DNA of 64,000 nucleotides from Mycobacterium sp. PO1 (GTDB lineage Bacteria; Actinomycetota; Actinomycetes; Mycobacteriales; Mycobacteriaceae), in the NCBI RefSeq assembly GCF_017312405.1, contig NZ_BLTG01000007.1:62001-126000 (forward strand), written 5' to 3'. The notes below the pieces were generated by a model. It ran no database searches. It was given only the letters and a program-made list of their open reading frames with translations, and was not told the origin of the DNA. How positions within the stretch are numbered: position 1 is the stretch's first letter; every line of letters starts with the position of its first letter. The translations under genes were made by a program, and so were the position numbers. Shown piece after piece: positions 55,708-64,000 of the stretch.

Positions 55708-56403
55708 ATGCGCCGACTGCCGACCCTGCTGTGCGCGGCGGCGGTCGCTCTGCTGGCTTTCGGGCCGACCGCCGCACCGGCCGCAGCGCAGTTCACGCCG
55801 TGGTTCGCCCAACAGGTGGGCGCGGCCACGCAGGTGCTGTCGGTGACCGCCGGCGGCGGCTCGGACGCCAAGCTGGACGTCTGGCAGCGCACAGCGGCGG
55901 GGTGGCAACCCGTCGACGGCGGCGTCGGTGTCCCGGCGAAGATCGGCGCAAAGGGCATGTCCCCGAACCACTTCGAGGGCTCGATGATGACGCCGCAGGG
56001 GGTGTACTCCTTGGACTTCGCGTTCGGCACCCAGCCCGACCCCGGCAGCGGACTGCCGTACGTCGAGGTCGGCCCCCGCCACTGGTGGGACGGCGATTCC
56101 AACAGCCCGACCTACAACACCATGCAGGTGTGCGAGCCGGAAGCGTGTGCCTTCGCGACCTCGGGGACCGGTACCGAGAACCTCGACATCCCGCAGTATG
56201 CGCACGCCGTCGTGATGGGCGTCAACAAGCAACGCGTGCCCGGCAAGGGCAGCGCCTTCTTCGTGCACAGCACCGATGGCGGAGCCACCGCCGGGTGCGT
56301 CGCGATCGACGACGCCACCCTCGTCAAGATCATGCGCTGGCTGCGGCCCGGCGCGATGATCGCGCTCAGTCCTGCGGCAGGTTCAGCGCGCGTCCCGGTT
56401 TGA
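55708..56403 (+). CDS. Secreted L,D-transpeptidase-like (YkuD) protein
   Basis: 231 residues. The signal peptide (LPTLLCAAAVALLAFGPTAA) precedes a YkuD-type domain with FEGSMMTPQGVYSLDFAFGT, VMGVNKQRVPGKGSAFFVHS and the catalytic HSTDGGATAGCVAID (His...GC). Family members cross-link peptidoglycan; this subgroup is divergent and may be non-canonical. ATG 55708 is close to the signal peptide; the upstream extension is not. The 3' end overlaps by 38 bases the convergent SnoaL-like gene. Confidence 0.78.
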   Translation: MRRLPTLLCAAAVALLAFGPTAAPAAAQFTPWFAQQVGAATQVLSVTAGGGSDAKLDVWQRTAAGWQPVDGGVGVPAKIGAKGMSPNHFEGSMMTPQGVYSLDFAFGTQPDPGSGLPYVEVGPRHWWDGDSNSPTYNTMQVCEPEACAFATSGTGTENLDIPQYAHAVVMGVNKQRVPGKGSAFFVHSTDGGATAGCVAIDDATLVKIMRWLRPGAMIALSPAAGSARVPV

Positions 56404-56836
56404 CCTTGAAGTTCAACGCTTCCAACGACATCGACGCGTCGTAGGTGCGGTCGTAGCCTGTCTCGCAGATCTTCCAGCCGTCGGCGGTGCGGCGGTAGCG
56501 GTCGTGGTAGAAGCCCGCCCCGATGAGCATGAAGTTGAACGCCGGCGCGATCACCCGGTCCTGCAGGTACCAGGTCGCGGTGGCTTCGTCGCCGTCCAGA
56601 CTGATCTCGGGGTGGTTCACGCGATGCTCGGTGAGCACCTCCGCGCCGCCCAGCGAGTTGCGCATGAAGCCCACCAGTTCGTCGCGCGTGGTGAAGTGGT
56701 GCTCCTCGCCGATGGACTCGCCGTAGCGACCGATGACGTCCTCGGTCAGGGTGTCGGCGAACTCGTCCCAGTTCTTGGTGTCGAGCGCTCGGAGGTAGCG
56801 ATACTTGACCTGCTTGATCTCGTCGATGTCGGGCAT
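56366..56836 (-). CDS. SnoaL/NTF2-like protein
   Basis: 156 residues. The cone-shaped NTF2-like fold is recognisable: KQVKYRYLRALDTKNWDEFA, FTTRDELVGFMRNSLGG, EATATWYLQDRVIAPAFNFM and GAGFYHDRYRRTADGWKICE. Members are small hydrolases, isomerases or binding proteins; no catalytic pair can be claimed here. ATG at 56836, no close operon partner. It converges on the transpeptidase-like gene. Confidence 0.75.
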   Translation of the reverse strand: MPDIDEIKQVKYRYLRALDTKNWDEFADTLTEDVIGRYGESIGEEHHFTTRDELVGFMRNSLGGAEVLTEHRVNHPEISLDGDEATATWYLQDRVIAPAFNFMLIGAGFYHDRYRRTADGWKICETGYDRTYDASMSLEALNFKVKPGRALNLPQD

Positions 56837-56982
56837 GGCCGCAATTGCAGCACACCGGCGGGCGCGAACCTAGGCTCACCTCCGAACTCGGCTGACGCAG
56901 CCGTCAGACAATCCGTGGCAGTCCCGGCCCCTGGGGTGTCAGCACCGGGTGAGCGCCGCGGCCCGCTATCGTGGCGGGGATC

Positions 56983-58767
56983 ATGAGCGATCCGTTGGGG
57001 ATGTCCATCGGGACGACCAACGTCGTCGCGGTGGGCATCGGACATCAACCCGTGCTCAGGCGGGCCGCGCTGACGCGTTCCGGCACGGTCCTGACCGGTT
57101 TCGTCGAGCGCGTCGGCGATCCGGTCCCGCTGGTTGCCGCTGACGGCACCAGCTACCCGGCAGAGCAACTGCTCGTCGCGGTCCTCGACGAGGCGGCCGC
57201 CGCGGCGATGCCCACGCCGCCGTCGGGGGTGGCGATCGCCACCCCGTCGTACTGGAACCCCTCGGCGACGGCTGCGCTCGCGTCGGCCTTGGCGGGTAGC
57301 CGGTTGACGGCCGCGACAGGTGCCGTTCCGCGGCTGGTCCCCGACGCCGTCGCGGCGCTGACCGCGCTCAACGCCAACCCCGGCTTCGACCGGTCGGGTG
57401 TGGTGGCAGTGCTGGACTTCGGCGGCGGCGGCACGAGCATCACGCTCGCCGACGGCGCGTCGGCGTTCGCGATGATCGGCGGCACCGAACGCTACGCCGA
57501 GTTCGCCGGCGACCAGGTCGATCAGGCCCTGCTCGCATATGTCCTCGACCGTCTCGGCGGCGACCACGGCGCCGATCCCGCCCAGACCGCCGCGGTCGGC
57601 TCGCTGGCGCGGCTGCGGGAGGAGTGCCGCGCGGCCAAGGAGAGGTTGTCGTCCGACACCGCCACCACGCTGCCCGTCGACCTGCCCGACCTGCAGACCG
57701 AGATGCGGCTGACCCGCGCCGAACTCGAGGAGCTCATCGCCCGTCCGCTGGCAGGCGTGAGTGCTGCGCTGGAGAACACGCTGACCGCCAACGGCGTCGG
57801 CTGGAGCAACCTGTCCTCGGTGGTGCTCGTCGGCGGTGGTGCGAGCATTCCCCTGATCACCCAGCAGATCTCCGAACGCTCGCGGGTTCCGGTGGTCAAG
57901 ACACCGCAACCGGCCCTCGACGCGGCGGTCGGCGCGGCGATGATCGCCGCCTACGGGCGTTCGGCGGAGACCGCCACCTGGGTCGCCCCCGCCCCGCCGG
58001 TCGCTGCGCCGCCGGTCGACGAGGCTGCCTCGTCGACGATGCGCGCTCTCGCCTGGTCGCAGGCCGACGACGGGGACGACGACGTCGTGCCCTACGCCGG
58101 TGAGGACCCCTACCAGGCGCCCAACCCGTACGGCTCGCTGCAGACCGGTTCGCCCGACGACACCGAACAGCCCGAACCCGCCGACGACGTCGCACCGTGG
58201 CAACGGGTGCCCCTGCCGGTGGCAGGCCTGCTGGCGGTGATCGCGCTCGTGGTCGTCGGTGGGTTGGCGATCGCCCTGACCAGTTTCGACTCCCCGGACC
58301 GGCCTCAGCCGAAGCCGGGGACGAACCCGCTGAGCAGCGCGCTGACGCCGTCCGGGCAGGTCACGGTCACCGACGCGCCGCCGCCACCGGACGAGCCGGT
58401 GCCCGCGCAGCCGCCGCCGAGCCCGGCTTTCACGCCGACGACCCAGCCCACGCGCACGTCCACGACGACACCCACCACCACCACGACGACCACGACCACG
58501 ACCACGACGACCACCACCACGACCACGACGACGACCACCACGACCACCACGACGACGACTACGCCGCCGACGACCACGACGCCGCCCACCACCACGACAC
58601 CACCGACGACGGCGCCGACCACCACCCGCACCCCGGCCCCGACGACCGCACCGCCGACCACGGTCGACGAGCCCGACCCGCCGGAACCGGATCCGATCAC
58701 CACGACGAATCTGGAGGTGCCGTTCGTTCCGGTGCCCATCCCGATCCCGGTGCCTGCGGGACCCTGA
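56983..58767 (+). CDS. Membrane-anchored Hsp70-like protein with Thr-rich tail
   Basis: 594 residues. The N-terminal actin/Hsp70 ATPase fold (1-345) shows GMSIGTTNVVAVGIGHQPVL (phosphate 1), VVAVLDFGGGGTSITLADGA (phosphate 2) and SSVVLVGGGASIPLITQQIS (adenosine). Then a Pro/Asp-rich linker, one membrane segment (VAGLLAVIALVVVGGLAIAL, about residue 410-430) and an extracytoplasmic tail with a run of 30 threonines (58474-58563) and many Pro. No peptide-binding domain is seen. ATG 56983 follows GGCGGGG. Such proteins occur in mycobacteria next to no fixed partner; the function is unknown. Confidence 0.8.
   Translation: MSDPLGMSIGTTNVVAVGIGHQPVLRRAALTRSGTVLTGFVERVGDPVPLVAADGTSYPAEQLLVAVLDEAAAAAMPTPPSGVAIATPSYWNPSATAALASALAGSRLTAATGAVPRLVPDAVAALTALNANPGFDRSGVVAVLDFGGGGTSITLADGASAFAMIGGTERYAEFAGDQVDQALLAYVLDRLGGDHGADPAQTAAVGSLARLREECRAAKERLSSDTATTLPVDLPDLQTEMRLTRAELEELIARPLAGVSAALENTLTANGVGWSNLSSVVLVGGGASIPLITQQISERSRVPVVKTPQPALDAAVGAAMIAAYGRSAETATWVAPAPPVAAPPVDEAASSTMRALAWSQADDGDDDVVPYAGEDPYQAPNPYGSLQTGSPDDTEQPEPADDVAPWQRVPLPVAGLLAVIALVVVGGLAIALTSFDSPDRPQPKPGTNPLSSALTPSGQVTVTDAPPPPDEPVPAQPPPSPAFTPTTQPTRTSTTTPTTTTTTTTTTTTTTTTTTTTTTTTTTTTTTPPTTTTPPTTTTPPTTAPTTTRTPAPTTAPPTTVDEPDPPEPDPITTTNLEVPFVPVPIPIPVPAGP
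58474..58563 (+). repeat. Poly-threonine coding microsatellite (30 ACN codons)
   Basis: Thirty consecutive threonine codons alternating ACC and ACG, between a Pro codon (58471-58473) and CCG (58564). It is a simple-sequence tract prone to copy-number change by slippage. In the protein it would be a stiff, probably glycosylated cell-wall-spanning stretch. Confidence 0.9.
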
Positions 58768-58853
58768 CGCCGACGAGCGATCCCCCGAGAAAGAACTAGG
58801 GAATTCCCCGATTCCCCCCGCAGGCCGACCCACTTAAAGTTTGAGCGTCGGTT

Positions 58854-58882
58854 CGATCGGCTGCGGAGGGGACAGCCGATCG
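58854..58882. terminator. Hairpin between converging genes
   Basis: CGATCGGCTG (58854-58863) and CAGCCGATCG (58873-58882) form a perfect 10-bp stem with a 9-base loop, 86 bases after the Hsp70-like stop and 38 before the monooxygenase stop. It suits a bidirectional terminator. A 14-bp direct repeat, GATTCAGCGGGGCG (58895 and 58917), adjoins it and spans the monooxygenase stop. Confidence 0.55.
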
Positions 58883-58919
58883 GGCCGATTCGGGGATTCA
58901 GCGGGGCGAGGACCGCGAT

Positions 58920-60155
58920 TCAGCGGGGCGCCGACCGCCGGGCGAACGCCGGTGCATGCTCGGGCAGTACGCCGACACCCACCACATACGCCGGCACCAC
59001 CGCCAGCCACGGCATCCGCTCGAACAGGCGAATCAGCGCGGGGGGCGGACCCGAAATGTCTTCTTCCCGCACCACCGGTCCGAACAGCCGCTTGTCGAAC
59101 TGCCGTTGGAAAGCCTGGGTCAGCGCGGTGGGCACGACCCGGCGCCGGCGCACCGCCCCCAGTTCCCGATCGCTCGGCCGGCCCCGGCGCAGCGGCTCGG
59201 CCAGCAGCCGCGCCGCCGCCACCCCGTCCTGGACGGCCATGTTGATGCCCACCCCGCCTGCGGGTGACATCGCGTGGGCGGCGTCCCCGATACACAGCAG
59301 TCCGTCGGTGTGCCAGCGGCGCAGCCGGTTCAGCCGCACGTCCAGGTGCTTGACGTCGTCGAGCGAGCCGATCGCCTCGACGCTGTCACCGGCCTCGGGT
59401 AACAGCTCGAGGACATCGGCGTGGAAGGCGGCCAGGCCGCGGGCCCGCAGGCGGGCGTCGGCACCCTTCGGGATCAGCAACGCGATCTGCAGGTAATCCG
59501 TGCGCGGGATGACGATCAGCGCCTTGCCCGAGGCGATGCGCGGAAACAACGTGAAGATCTCGTCATCGGCGGGGTGGGGCAGCCGGAACCACCACACGTC
59601 GAAGCTCACCGGCCACTCCGTGACCTGCAGTCCGGCGTCCTGGCGGACGACGGACGTGCGCCCGTCGCAGCCCACCGTCAGGTCCGCGCGCAGTTCGCCC
59701 GGCCCGTCGTCGCTCTGATACCTGACCCCGACGACGCGGCCGCCCTCCCGCAGCAGTTCGGTGACCTCGGTGTCCATCCGCAGCGTGAACGTGGGCTCGG
59801 CCTGGGCGGCCTCGGCGAGCAGATTCAGCAGGTCCCACTGCGGGACCATGGCGATGTACGGGTGAGGTTGGCGCAACCGCTCGAAGCTGACCATGGTCAC
59901 CGGATTTCCGGGGCGGGCATCGAACGTGACGTTGCGGACGCGGCTCTGCGGCAGCTCGGTGAACTTCGGCCACAGGCCGAGCTCGTCGAGCAGCCGCAAC
60001 GTGGTGGGGTGCACGGTGTCACCGCGAAAGTCGCGCAGGAAGTCACCGTGTTTCTCCAGCACGGTGACGTCGACCCCGGCCCGGGCGAGCAGCAGGCCGA
60101 ACACCATGCCGGCTGGGCCTCCACCGACGACGGCGCAGGTGGTCTTCGCAGTCAC
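58920..60155 (-). CDS. FAD-dependent aromatic monooxygenase-like oxidoreductase
   Basis: 411 residues. FAD-binding GxGxxG appears as CAVVGGGPAGMVFGLLLARA; the GD motif as LTVGCDGRTSVVRQDAGLQ and CIGDAAHAMSPAGGVGINMA. This is the group A flavin monooxygenase (PHBH) layout. The central domain determines the substrate, which cannot be inferred. ATG at 60155; ten bases from the next gene on the same strand, so the two may be co-transcribed. Confidence 0.85.
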   Translation of the reverse strand: MTAKTTCAVVGGGPAGMVFGLLLARAGVDVTVLEKHGDFLRDFRGDTVHPTTLRLLDELGLWPKFTELPQSRVRNVTFDARPGNPVTMVSFERLRQPHPYIAMVPQWDLLNLLAEAAQAEPTFTLRMDTEVTELLREGGRVVGVRYQSDDGPGELRADLTVGCDGRTSVVRQDAGLQVTEWPVSFDVWWFRLPHPADDEIFTLFPRIASGKALIVIPRTDYLQIALLIPKGADARLRARGLAAFHADVLELLPEAGDSVEAIGSLDDVKHLDVRLNRLRRWHTDGLLCIGDAAHAMSPAGGVGINMAVQDGVAAARLLAEPLRRGRPSDRELGAVRRRRVVPTALTQAFQRQFDKRLFGPVVREEDISGPPPALIRLFERMPWLAVVPAYVVGVGVLPEHAPAFARRSAPR

Positions 60156-60164
60156 CCAATCACG

Positions 60165-60911
60165 CTAGCCGCCCGCCGGCGCCTCGGGAAACCTTTCGGT
60201 GATCCATCGTCTGCCCTGCTTGGCCGCGCGGGCCAAGGCGCCGCACTCGCCGAAGTACGAGGCCACCGCCCCGACACCGGGAAGCATCCCCAGGTACCGG
60301 AAGGGGGCGCGCGGCTGGGGACGTTTGGCGAGTTCATCGCCCACCGCCTCGAACACGCCGGGCAGCCGCCACACCGCCGTGCGCAGGCTCGACGGGGTCG
60401 ACCGGGCGGGCTCATCGGCCTCGTCGGTGTCGCGGCTGCACAACACCTCGGCCAGCATCCGGGCCTGTTCGCGCGGCTCGGTCACCCCCAATTCCCTTGC
60501 CAACGCGCACAATACGAGCGCCTGGTTGACGAATCCGAGCAGATCCTGCACCGGCAACAGCCGGCCCACGATGCCGAGAACTCCGGGATAGGCCACCGCG
60601 ACGGTGTTCAGCGCGCCGATCCGCCACACCCACCACCGGATGCGGGCGTCGGTGCCCATGCCGTCCCACGCGACCGTGCCGGGCAGATCGGCGGCATTGA
60701 GCGCGCGGGCGATCCCGTCGGCGACCAGATCGATCGGCCCGCCATCCGGCCCACTCTCCGGCGATGAGGAAGGCACCCGCCGCTTGAGTTTCAGCGGGTC
60801 GGTCGCGCCCACCACGTCCAGTACCGGATTGAGCATCCGTACGGTGCGGTACAACGCGTCCTCGACGTCGTCGTCGGTGATCGTCACGTCGGTCGTCGGC
60901 CACATCGGCAT
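60165..60911 (-). CDS. Hypothetical protein (possible EcsC-like C-terminus)
   Basis: 248 residues. It starts MPMWPTTDVTITDDDVEDAL, followed by GTDARIRWWVWRIGALNTVA and an amphipathic hydrophobic stretch (LLPVQDLLGFVNQALVLCAL). The end GMLPGVGAVASYFGECGALA resembles the tail of EcsC-type proteins; that is a weak impression. ATG 60911 is used although the frame runs much further as antisense of the SpoIIE gene. It lies upstream of the monooxygenase gene and divergent from the phosphatase gene. Confidence 0.6.
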   Translation of the reverse strand: MPMWPTTDVTITDDDVEDALYRTVRMLNPVLDVVGATDPLKLKRRVPSSSPESGPDGGPIDLVADGIARALNAADLPGTVAWDGMGTDARIRWWVWRIGALNTVAVAYPGVLGIVGRLLPVQDLLGFVNQALVLCALARELGVTEPREQARMLAEVLCSRDTDEADEPARSTPSSLRTAVWRLPGVFEAVGDELAKRPQPRAPFRYLGMLPGVGAVASYFGECGALARAAKQGRRWITERFPEAPAGG

Positions 60912-61016
60912 GGCTGGAACATGTCCTGTTCGCGCCGACCTCAAACGCGACGCCACGTTTGTCTGCCGCCCGCCGACCACCGGTGCGATAGTTGTCCGGT
61001 GGGGGTGGATCGGGTG

Positions 61017-63026
61017 ATGGGGGGGTCGCGTCTCGCACGGTCGGCGTCCCAGGGTCCTGTGTTCGTCGTGCTGTGTCTTCTCGCGGTCGCGGTGATCAGC
61101 TGGTTTTCCCTGGTGACGCAGCCGGCGGCGCTGGCCACCACGGCATGGTGGCCGGCTGCGGGTGTCGCGCTCGGCCTCGGTCTCCGCCTGCCCCGTCGGT
61201 GGGTGTGGCTGCTGGCCACAGCGGTCGCCGCCATCACGATTCCCCTCGCGCTGTGGGCCGGCCGACCCGCGCTCCTGGCGACAGGACTCTCGGTTGCCGC
61301 TGGTCTCGAGTTGGTCGTGGGAACGCTGATCATGCGGGGCCGGCGCGATGAGCTTCCCGCCCTGTCCACCCCACGCGACATCGGACGGTTGGTGGTGGCG
61401 GTCTTCGCCTCCGCCGCCACCTTCGACGTGCTCTCGGTGCTGGTGTCGCTCGCCGTCGGGGACACCGCCGGCGCCTGGACGCGCTTCGTCACCGGTGCTC
61501 CCCGGCATGCCGCCGGCATGATCCTGCTGGCACCGCTGTTCATGAGCCATCCCCGCCGACCGCGCGTAGCCCAACCGGTGGAGATAGCCGCGCAGATCGT
61601 GGTGACATTGGCGGTCGCCGTCTTCGTCTTCGTGCTCAACGACCTTCTGCCGCTGGCGTTCCTGCCGTTCCTTCCGCTGGTCTGGGCCGCGATGCGGTTG
61701 ACCACCCGGATGATGCTCGTCGAGATGCTGGCGGTGGCGCTCGTGGCGTCCGTGGGCAGTGCCGGTGGACGTGGGCCCTTCTCGTTCGACCGCCTCACCC
61801 CCGAGACCGGCAGCATCGTCCTGCAGATCTTCGAGGTGTCCATCGTCATCGTGTTTCTCGCGCTGTCCCTGGCGGTGGGCCAGGAACGGGAGACGGCGCG
61901 GCGTCTCAACATCAGCGAGGAACTGTTCCGCCGGAACTTCGAGGCCTCGGTCGCTGGGAGCCTGATCGTCGCCCGCGACGGCGACGGTTGGTCGGTTCGG
62001 CGCAGCAACCTGTCTGCCGAGGAGATCCTGCCCGGCCTGAGCGCAGGCCGCACGCGGCTCGATGATCTGTTGGGCGCACAAGCGAGCGAGGCGCTTTCGC
62101 GTCACGCCGACAGTGTTTCCGACGGGTACCGGGAAGTCCGGGTGACCACCGACGCGGGCCGCATCCTGCATTTCAGCATCGTCGCGATCTCCGCGGAGCG
62201 GGCCGATTCTCTTCTCGCGCTGCAATTTCGCGACATCACCGAGATCAGCCGCGCGCGCCGGCTGGAACGGGAAGAAATAGCCCGTGCCGCCGAGGTGCAA
62301 CGCGCGTTGCTGCCGTGGAGCCTGCCGACTGTGGCCGGATGGCAGGCGGCGGCGAAATCGGTTCCAGCCAAACAGGTTGGCGGCGACTTCTACGATCTGC
62401 GTCTGCACGACGGGCAGGTGGTGCTGAGCCTGGGCGATGTGATGGGTAAGGGCATGGGGGCGGGCATGCTCGCTGCGGCGTCGCGCGCGGCGCTGCGGAC
62501 CAACCCCCTGGACCTGCCGCCCGCCGCAGCGGTGCGCAATGCTGCGGCCGCCCTCGACGGCGACCTGCATCGCACCGGCGCCTTCGTCACCGTCGCCTAC
62601 GTCCACGTCGACCTGGCATCCGGTGAGTACCGATTCGCCGACGCCGGCCATGGACTGCACTTCGTGGTGCGTGACTGTGGAGACACCGTCGAGCACGTCA
62701 CCTCCGGGGACCTGCCGATCGGTCTCGGCAGCGACTGGCACGAACGCCGCGGGAAACTCGATCCCGGCGACGCCGTGCTGCTGGTCAGCGACGGTGTCAT
62801 GGACGTGTGGGGAGGCACGGTCGAGGACCTCCACCACGCGGTCACCGACATCGCACGCCGACACTGCGGCGACGCCCGCGCGCTGATCGACGCCTTGTGT
62901 GCCGGTGCAGCCAAGGTCAGTGACGTCGACGACGTCACCGCGCTGATCTTCGGTCGTGAGCCGATACCCGCGGGGTCGAGCGGGCCGGACCATGTGGTGG
63001 CCGGCGAGCCGTCCGCATCGAGCTGA
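61017..63026 (+). CDS. MASE1-like membrane sensor with SpoIIE PP2C phosphatase
   Basis: 669 residues. The N-terminal membrane region (1-290) has about eight segments, starting VFVVLCLLAVAVISWFSLVT, and MASE1-type character. A PAS-like region (300-405) follows. The C-terminal PP2C/SpoIIE domain (from AAEVQRALLPWSLPTVAG) has VGGDFYDLRLHDGQVVLSLG and DVMGKGMGAGMLAAASRAAL, then DAGHGLHFVV and LLVSDGVMDVWGG, with metal-binding Asp residues. This is the RsbU/RsbP layout controlling anti-sigma antagonists. ATG 61017 or GTG 61005. Four genes in this window (STAS, TetR) could be targets in principle; none is linked. Confidence 0.82.
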   Translation: MGGSRLARSASQGPVFVVLCLLAVAVISWFSLVTQPAALATTAWWPAAGVALGLGLRLPRRWVWLLATAVAAITIPLALWAGRPALLATGLSVAAGLELVVGTLIMRGRRDELPALSTPRDIGRLVVAVFASAATFDVLSVLVSLAVGDTAGAWTRFVTGAPRHAAGMILLAPLFMSHPRRPRVAQPVEIAAQIVVTLAVAVFVFVLNDLLPLAFLPFLPLVWAAMRLTTRMMLVEMLAVALVASVGSAGGRGPFSFDRLTPETGSIVLQIFEVSIVIVFLALSLAVGQERETARRLNISEELFRRNFEASVAGSLIVARDGDGWSVRRSNLSAEEILPGLSAGRTRLDDLLGAQASEALSRHADSVSDGYREVRVTTDAGRILHFSIVAISAERADSLLALQFRDITEISRARRLEREEIARAAEVQRALLPWSLPTVAGWQAAAKSVPAKQVGGDFYDLRLHDGQVVLSLGDVMGKGMGAGMLAAASRAALRTNPLDLPPAAAVRNAAAALDGDLHRTGAFVTVAYVHVDLASGEYRFADAGHGLHFVVRDCGDTVEHVTSGDLPIGLGSDWHERRGKLDPGDAVLLVSDGVMDVWGGTVEDLHHAVTDIARRHCGDARALIDALCAGAAKVSDVDDVTALIFGREPIPAGSSGPDHVVAGEPSASS

Positions 63027-63044
63027 CGGCCCGCCGCGGACCGC

Positions 63045-63953
63045 TCAGCCCTGGCGGGCCACGATCACCGGGATGCGGGCGCTGTGCACCACCTTGCTGC
63101 TGACCGAGCCGAGCAGCATGCCGGCGAAGCCGCCTCGACCGTGGCTGCCGACGACGATCAACTGCGCTTTCTCGGCCTGTTCGAGAAGCTGATGTGCCGG
63201 CTTGTCGCAGGTCACCACTGGACGCACCTCGACGTCGGGATAGCGTTCGTGCCATCCCGCGAGTCGTTCACCCAGCACCTCTTCGCCCAGGCCCTGCATG
63301 ATCTCGTAGGTCACGCCCGGATACTCGATGGCGGTGGCGTCGCTCCACGCGTGAACCGCCACCAGCGGAACGCCATGGCGCGCGGCCGCGTCGAAGGCGA
63401 TCGCGGTGGCGGCCTCCGAAGCCGGCGATCCGTCGATACCCACCACCACCGGCGCGCCGGCCAGTTGGTCGGCGGGAGTGTCGTCATGGATCACCGCGAC
63501 CGGGCACCGCGAATGGTGCACCATCGCCGAGCTCACCGATCCCATGACGGCGCGGCTCACGGCGCCCTGTCCGCGGCAGCCGACCACGATCAACTCGGCG
63601 TCCTTGGACAGGTCGATCAATGTGCCCATGATCGTCTCGGAGTGCAGCTCACTGGTGATCGTCACCCCGCCGAGCGATTGTGCGAGTCCCTCGGCCCGCG
63701 TCGTTGCCTCGTCCAGCACGGCGCGACCGTGGTCTTCCAGGGATTCCCCGTAGGCGGGCCCCGGTGGCATCTCCGGCCAGGCGACGACCATGGGGGGCCG
63801 TACGACGTGCACCACCGTCAGCGTTGTCTTGCGGGATGCGGCCTCCCGCACCGCCCACTCGAGTGCCGTGTCGGAGGGCGCGGAACCGTCGACCGCCACG
63901 ACGATCCCGCGAGCGTTCGGTTGTGCATTGCGGTGTTCACTGTGGGCAGTCAT
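63045..63953 (-). CDS. Universal stress protein, two USP domains
   Basis: 302 residues, two tandem USP domains. The first: GIVVAVDGSAPSDTALEWAV and ELIVVGCRGQGAVSRAVMGS. The second: VVVGIDGSPASEAATAIAFD and LIVVGSHGRGGFAGMLLGSV, with the G-2x-G-9x-G(S/T) nucleotide motif. Many are DosR-controlled in M. tuberculosis, but no promoter motif is inside the window to judge. ATG at 63953. It converges on the SpoIIE gene with 18 bases between. Confidence 0.9.
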   Translation of the reverse strand: MTAHSEHRNAQPNARGIVVAVDGSAPSDTALEWAVREAASRKTTLTVVHVVRPPMVVAWPEMPPGPAYGESLEDHGRAVLDEATTRAEGLAQSLGGVTITSELHSETIMGTLIDLSKDAELIVVGCRGQGAVSRAVMGSVSSAMVHHSRCPVAVIHDDTPADQLAGAPVVVGIDGSPASEAATAIAFDAAARHGVPLVAVHAWSDATAIEYPGVTYEIMQGLGEEVLGERLAGWHERYPDVEVRPVVTCDKPAHQLLEQAEKAQLIVVGSHGRGGFAGMLLGSVSSKVVHSARIPVIVARQG

Positions 63954-64000
63954 CGTCCGTCTCCCTTCTGCCCGGGTTCCGGTGGGTACACCTCCACGCT

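Noticed and set aside
60165..62993. 942-residue open frame on the - strand
   Set aside because: Only the last 248 residues look like a real protein; the rest is antisense of the MASE1-SpoIIE gene. I kept the gene from ATG 60911.

Overview
The window reads as the chromosome of a non-tuberculous mycobacterium (Mycolicibacterium-like). It is high-GC with tightly overlapping ATGA/GTGA gene junctions. It carries a complete ESX-3 type VII secretion locus with PE and PPE genes. The gene order polymerase-domain / fadD2 / fadE6 / hydrolase / TetR / VOC protein / TetR / MpaB-like oxygenase / ESX-3 matches what I recall of Mycobacterium tuberculosis Rv0269c to Rv0292. A cobF gene, which M. tuberculosis lacks, points to an environmental species. 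No database search was possible, so family names rest on motifs, length, context and memory.

Positions 1 to about 10,017 are the right-hand part of an integrated mobile element whose left end lies outside the window. This part is visibly less GC-rich, uses TTA leucine codons and carries few genes seen elsewhere in the window. Its replication/integration module is a tyrosine integrase, a divergent MerR-like excisionase and a primase-type ATPase. Its cargo is a methyltransferase, a zinc-ribbon protein, a four-gene ESX-associated operon (EspC-like small protein, membrane-anchored protein, 782-residue Pro/Ala-rich protein, unknown protein) and an orphan Phd-like antitoxin. The element ends at the 5' half of a tRNA-Leu(UAA) gene, which abuts a strong hairpin at the end of a chromosomal TetR gene.

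From 10.07 to 16.9 kb lies a cobalamin cluster: cobF-cobQ-cobK-cobU on the + strand and cobM-bluB-small ORF on the - strand, preceded by TetR and LysR regulators. From 16.9 to 26.3 kb are an amidohydrolase, TetR regulators, a GAF-PAS-PAS-GGDEF diguanylate cyclase, a purine permease, a small secreted protein, a pair of acyl-CoA dehydrogenases (one with an 11-residue tandem repeat leader) and a STAS protein. From 26.3 to 37.2 kb is the conserved lipid-metabolism stretch with its regulators and a perfect 26-bp operator-like palindrome.

From 37.37 to 51.87 kb is ESX-3: eccA3, eccB3, eccC3, PE5, PPE4, esxG, esxH, espG3, eccD3, mycP3 and eccE3, all on + and mostly translationally coupled, behind an IdeR-box-like iron operator. 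The mycosin MycP3 lacks the subtilase nucleophile: Gly stands where Ser is expected, and the oxyanion Asn is Asp. It therefore looks like a pseudoprotease. Directly downstream is a deletion scar where an alpha/beta hydrolase gene and an AraC gene have each lost their 5' parts, followed by two copies of a REP-like hairpin repeat.

From 53 to 64 kb are envelope and stress genes: a hypothetical protein, two convergent PAP2 phosphatases (one fused to a diacylglycerol-kinase domain), an L,D-transpeptidase-like secreted protein, a SnoaL-like protein, a membrane-anchored Hsp70-like protein with 30 consecutive threonines, an FAD monooxygenase, a hypothetical protein, a MASE1-type SpoIIE phosphatase and a double-domain universal stress protein.
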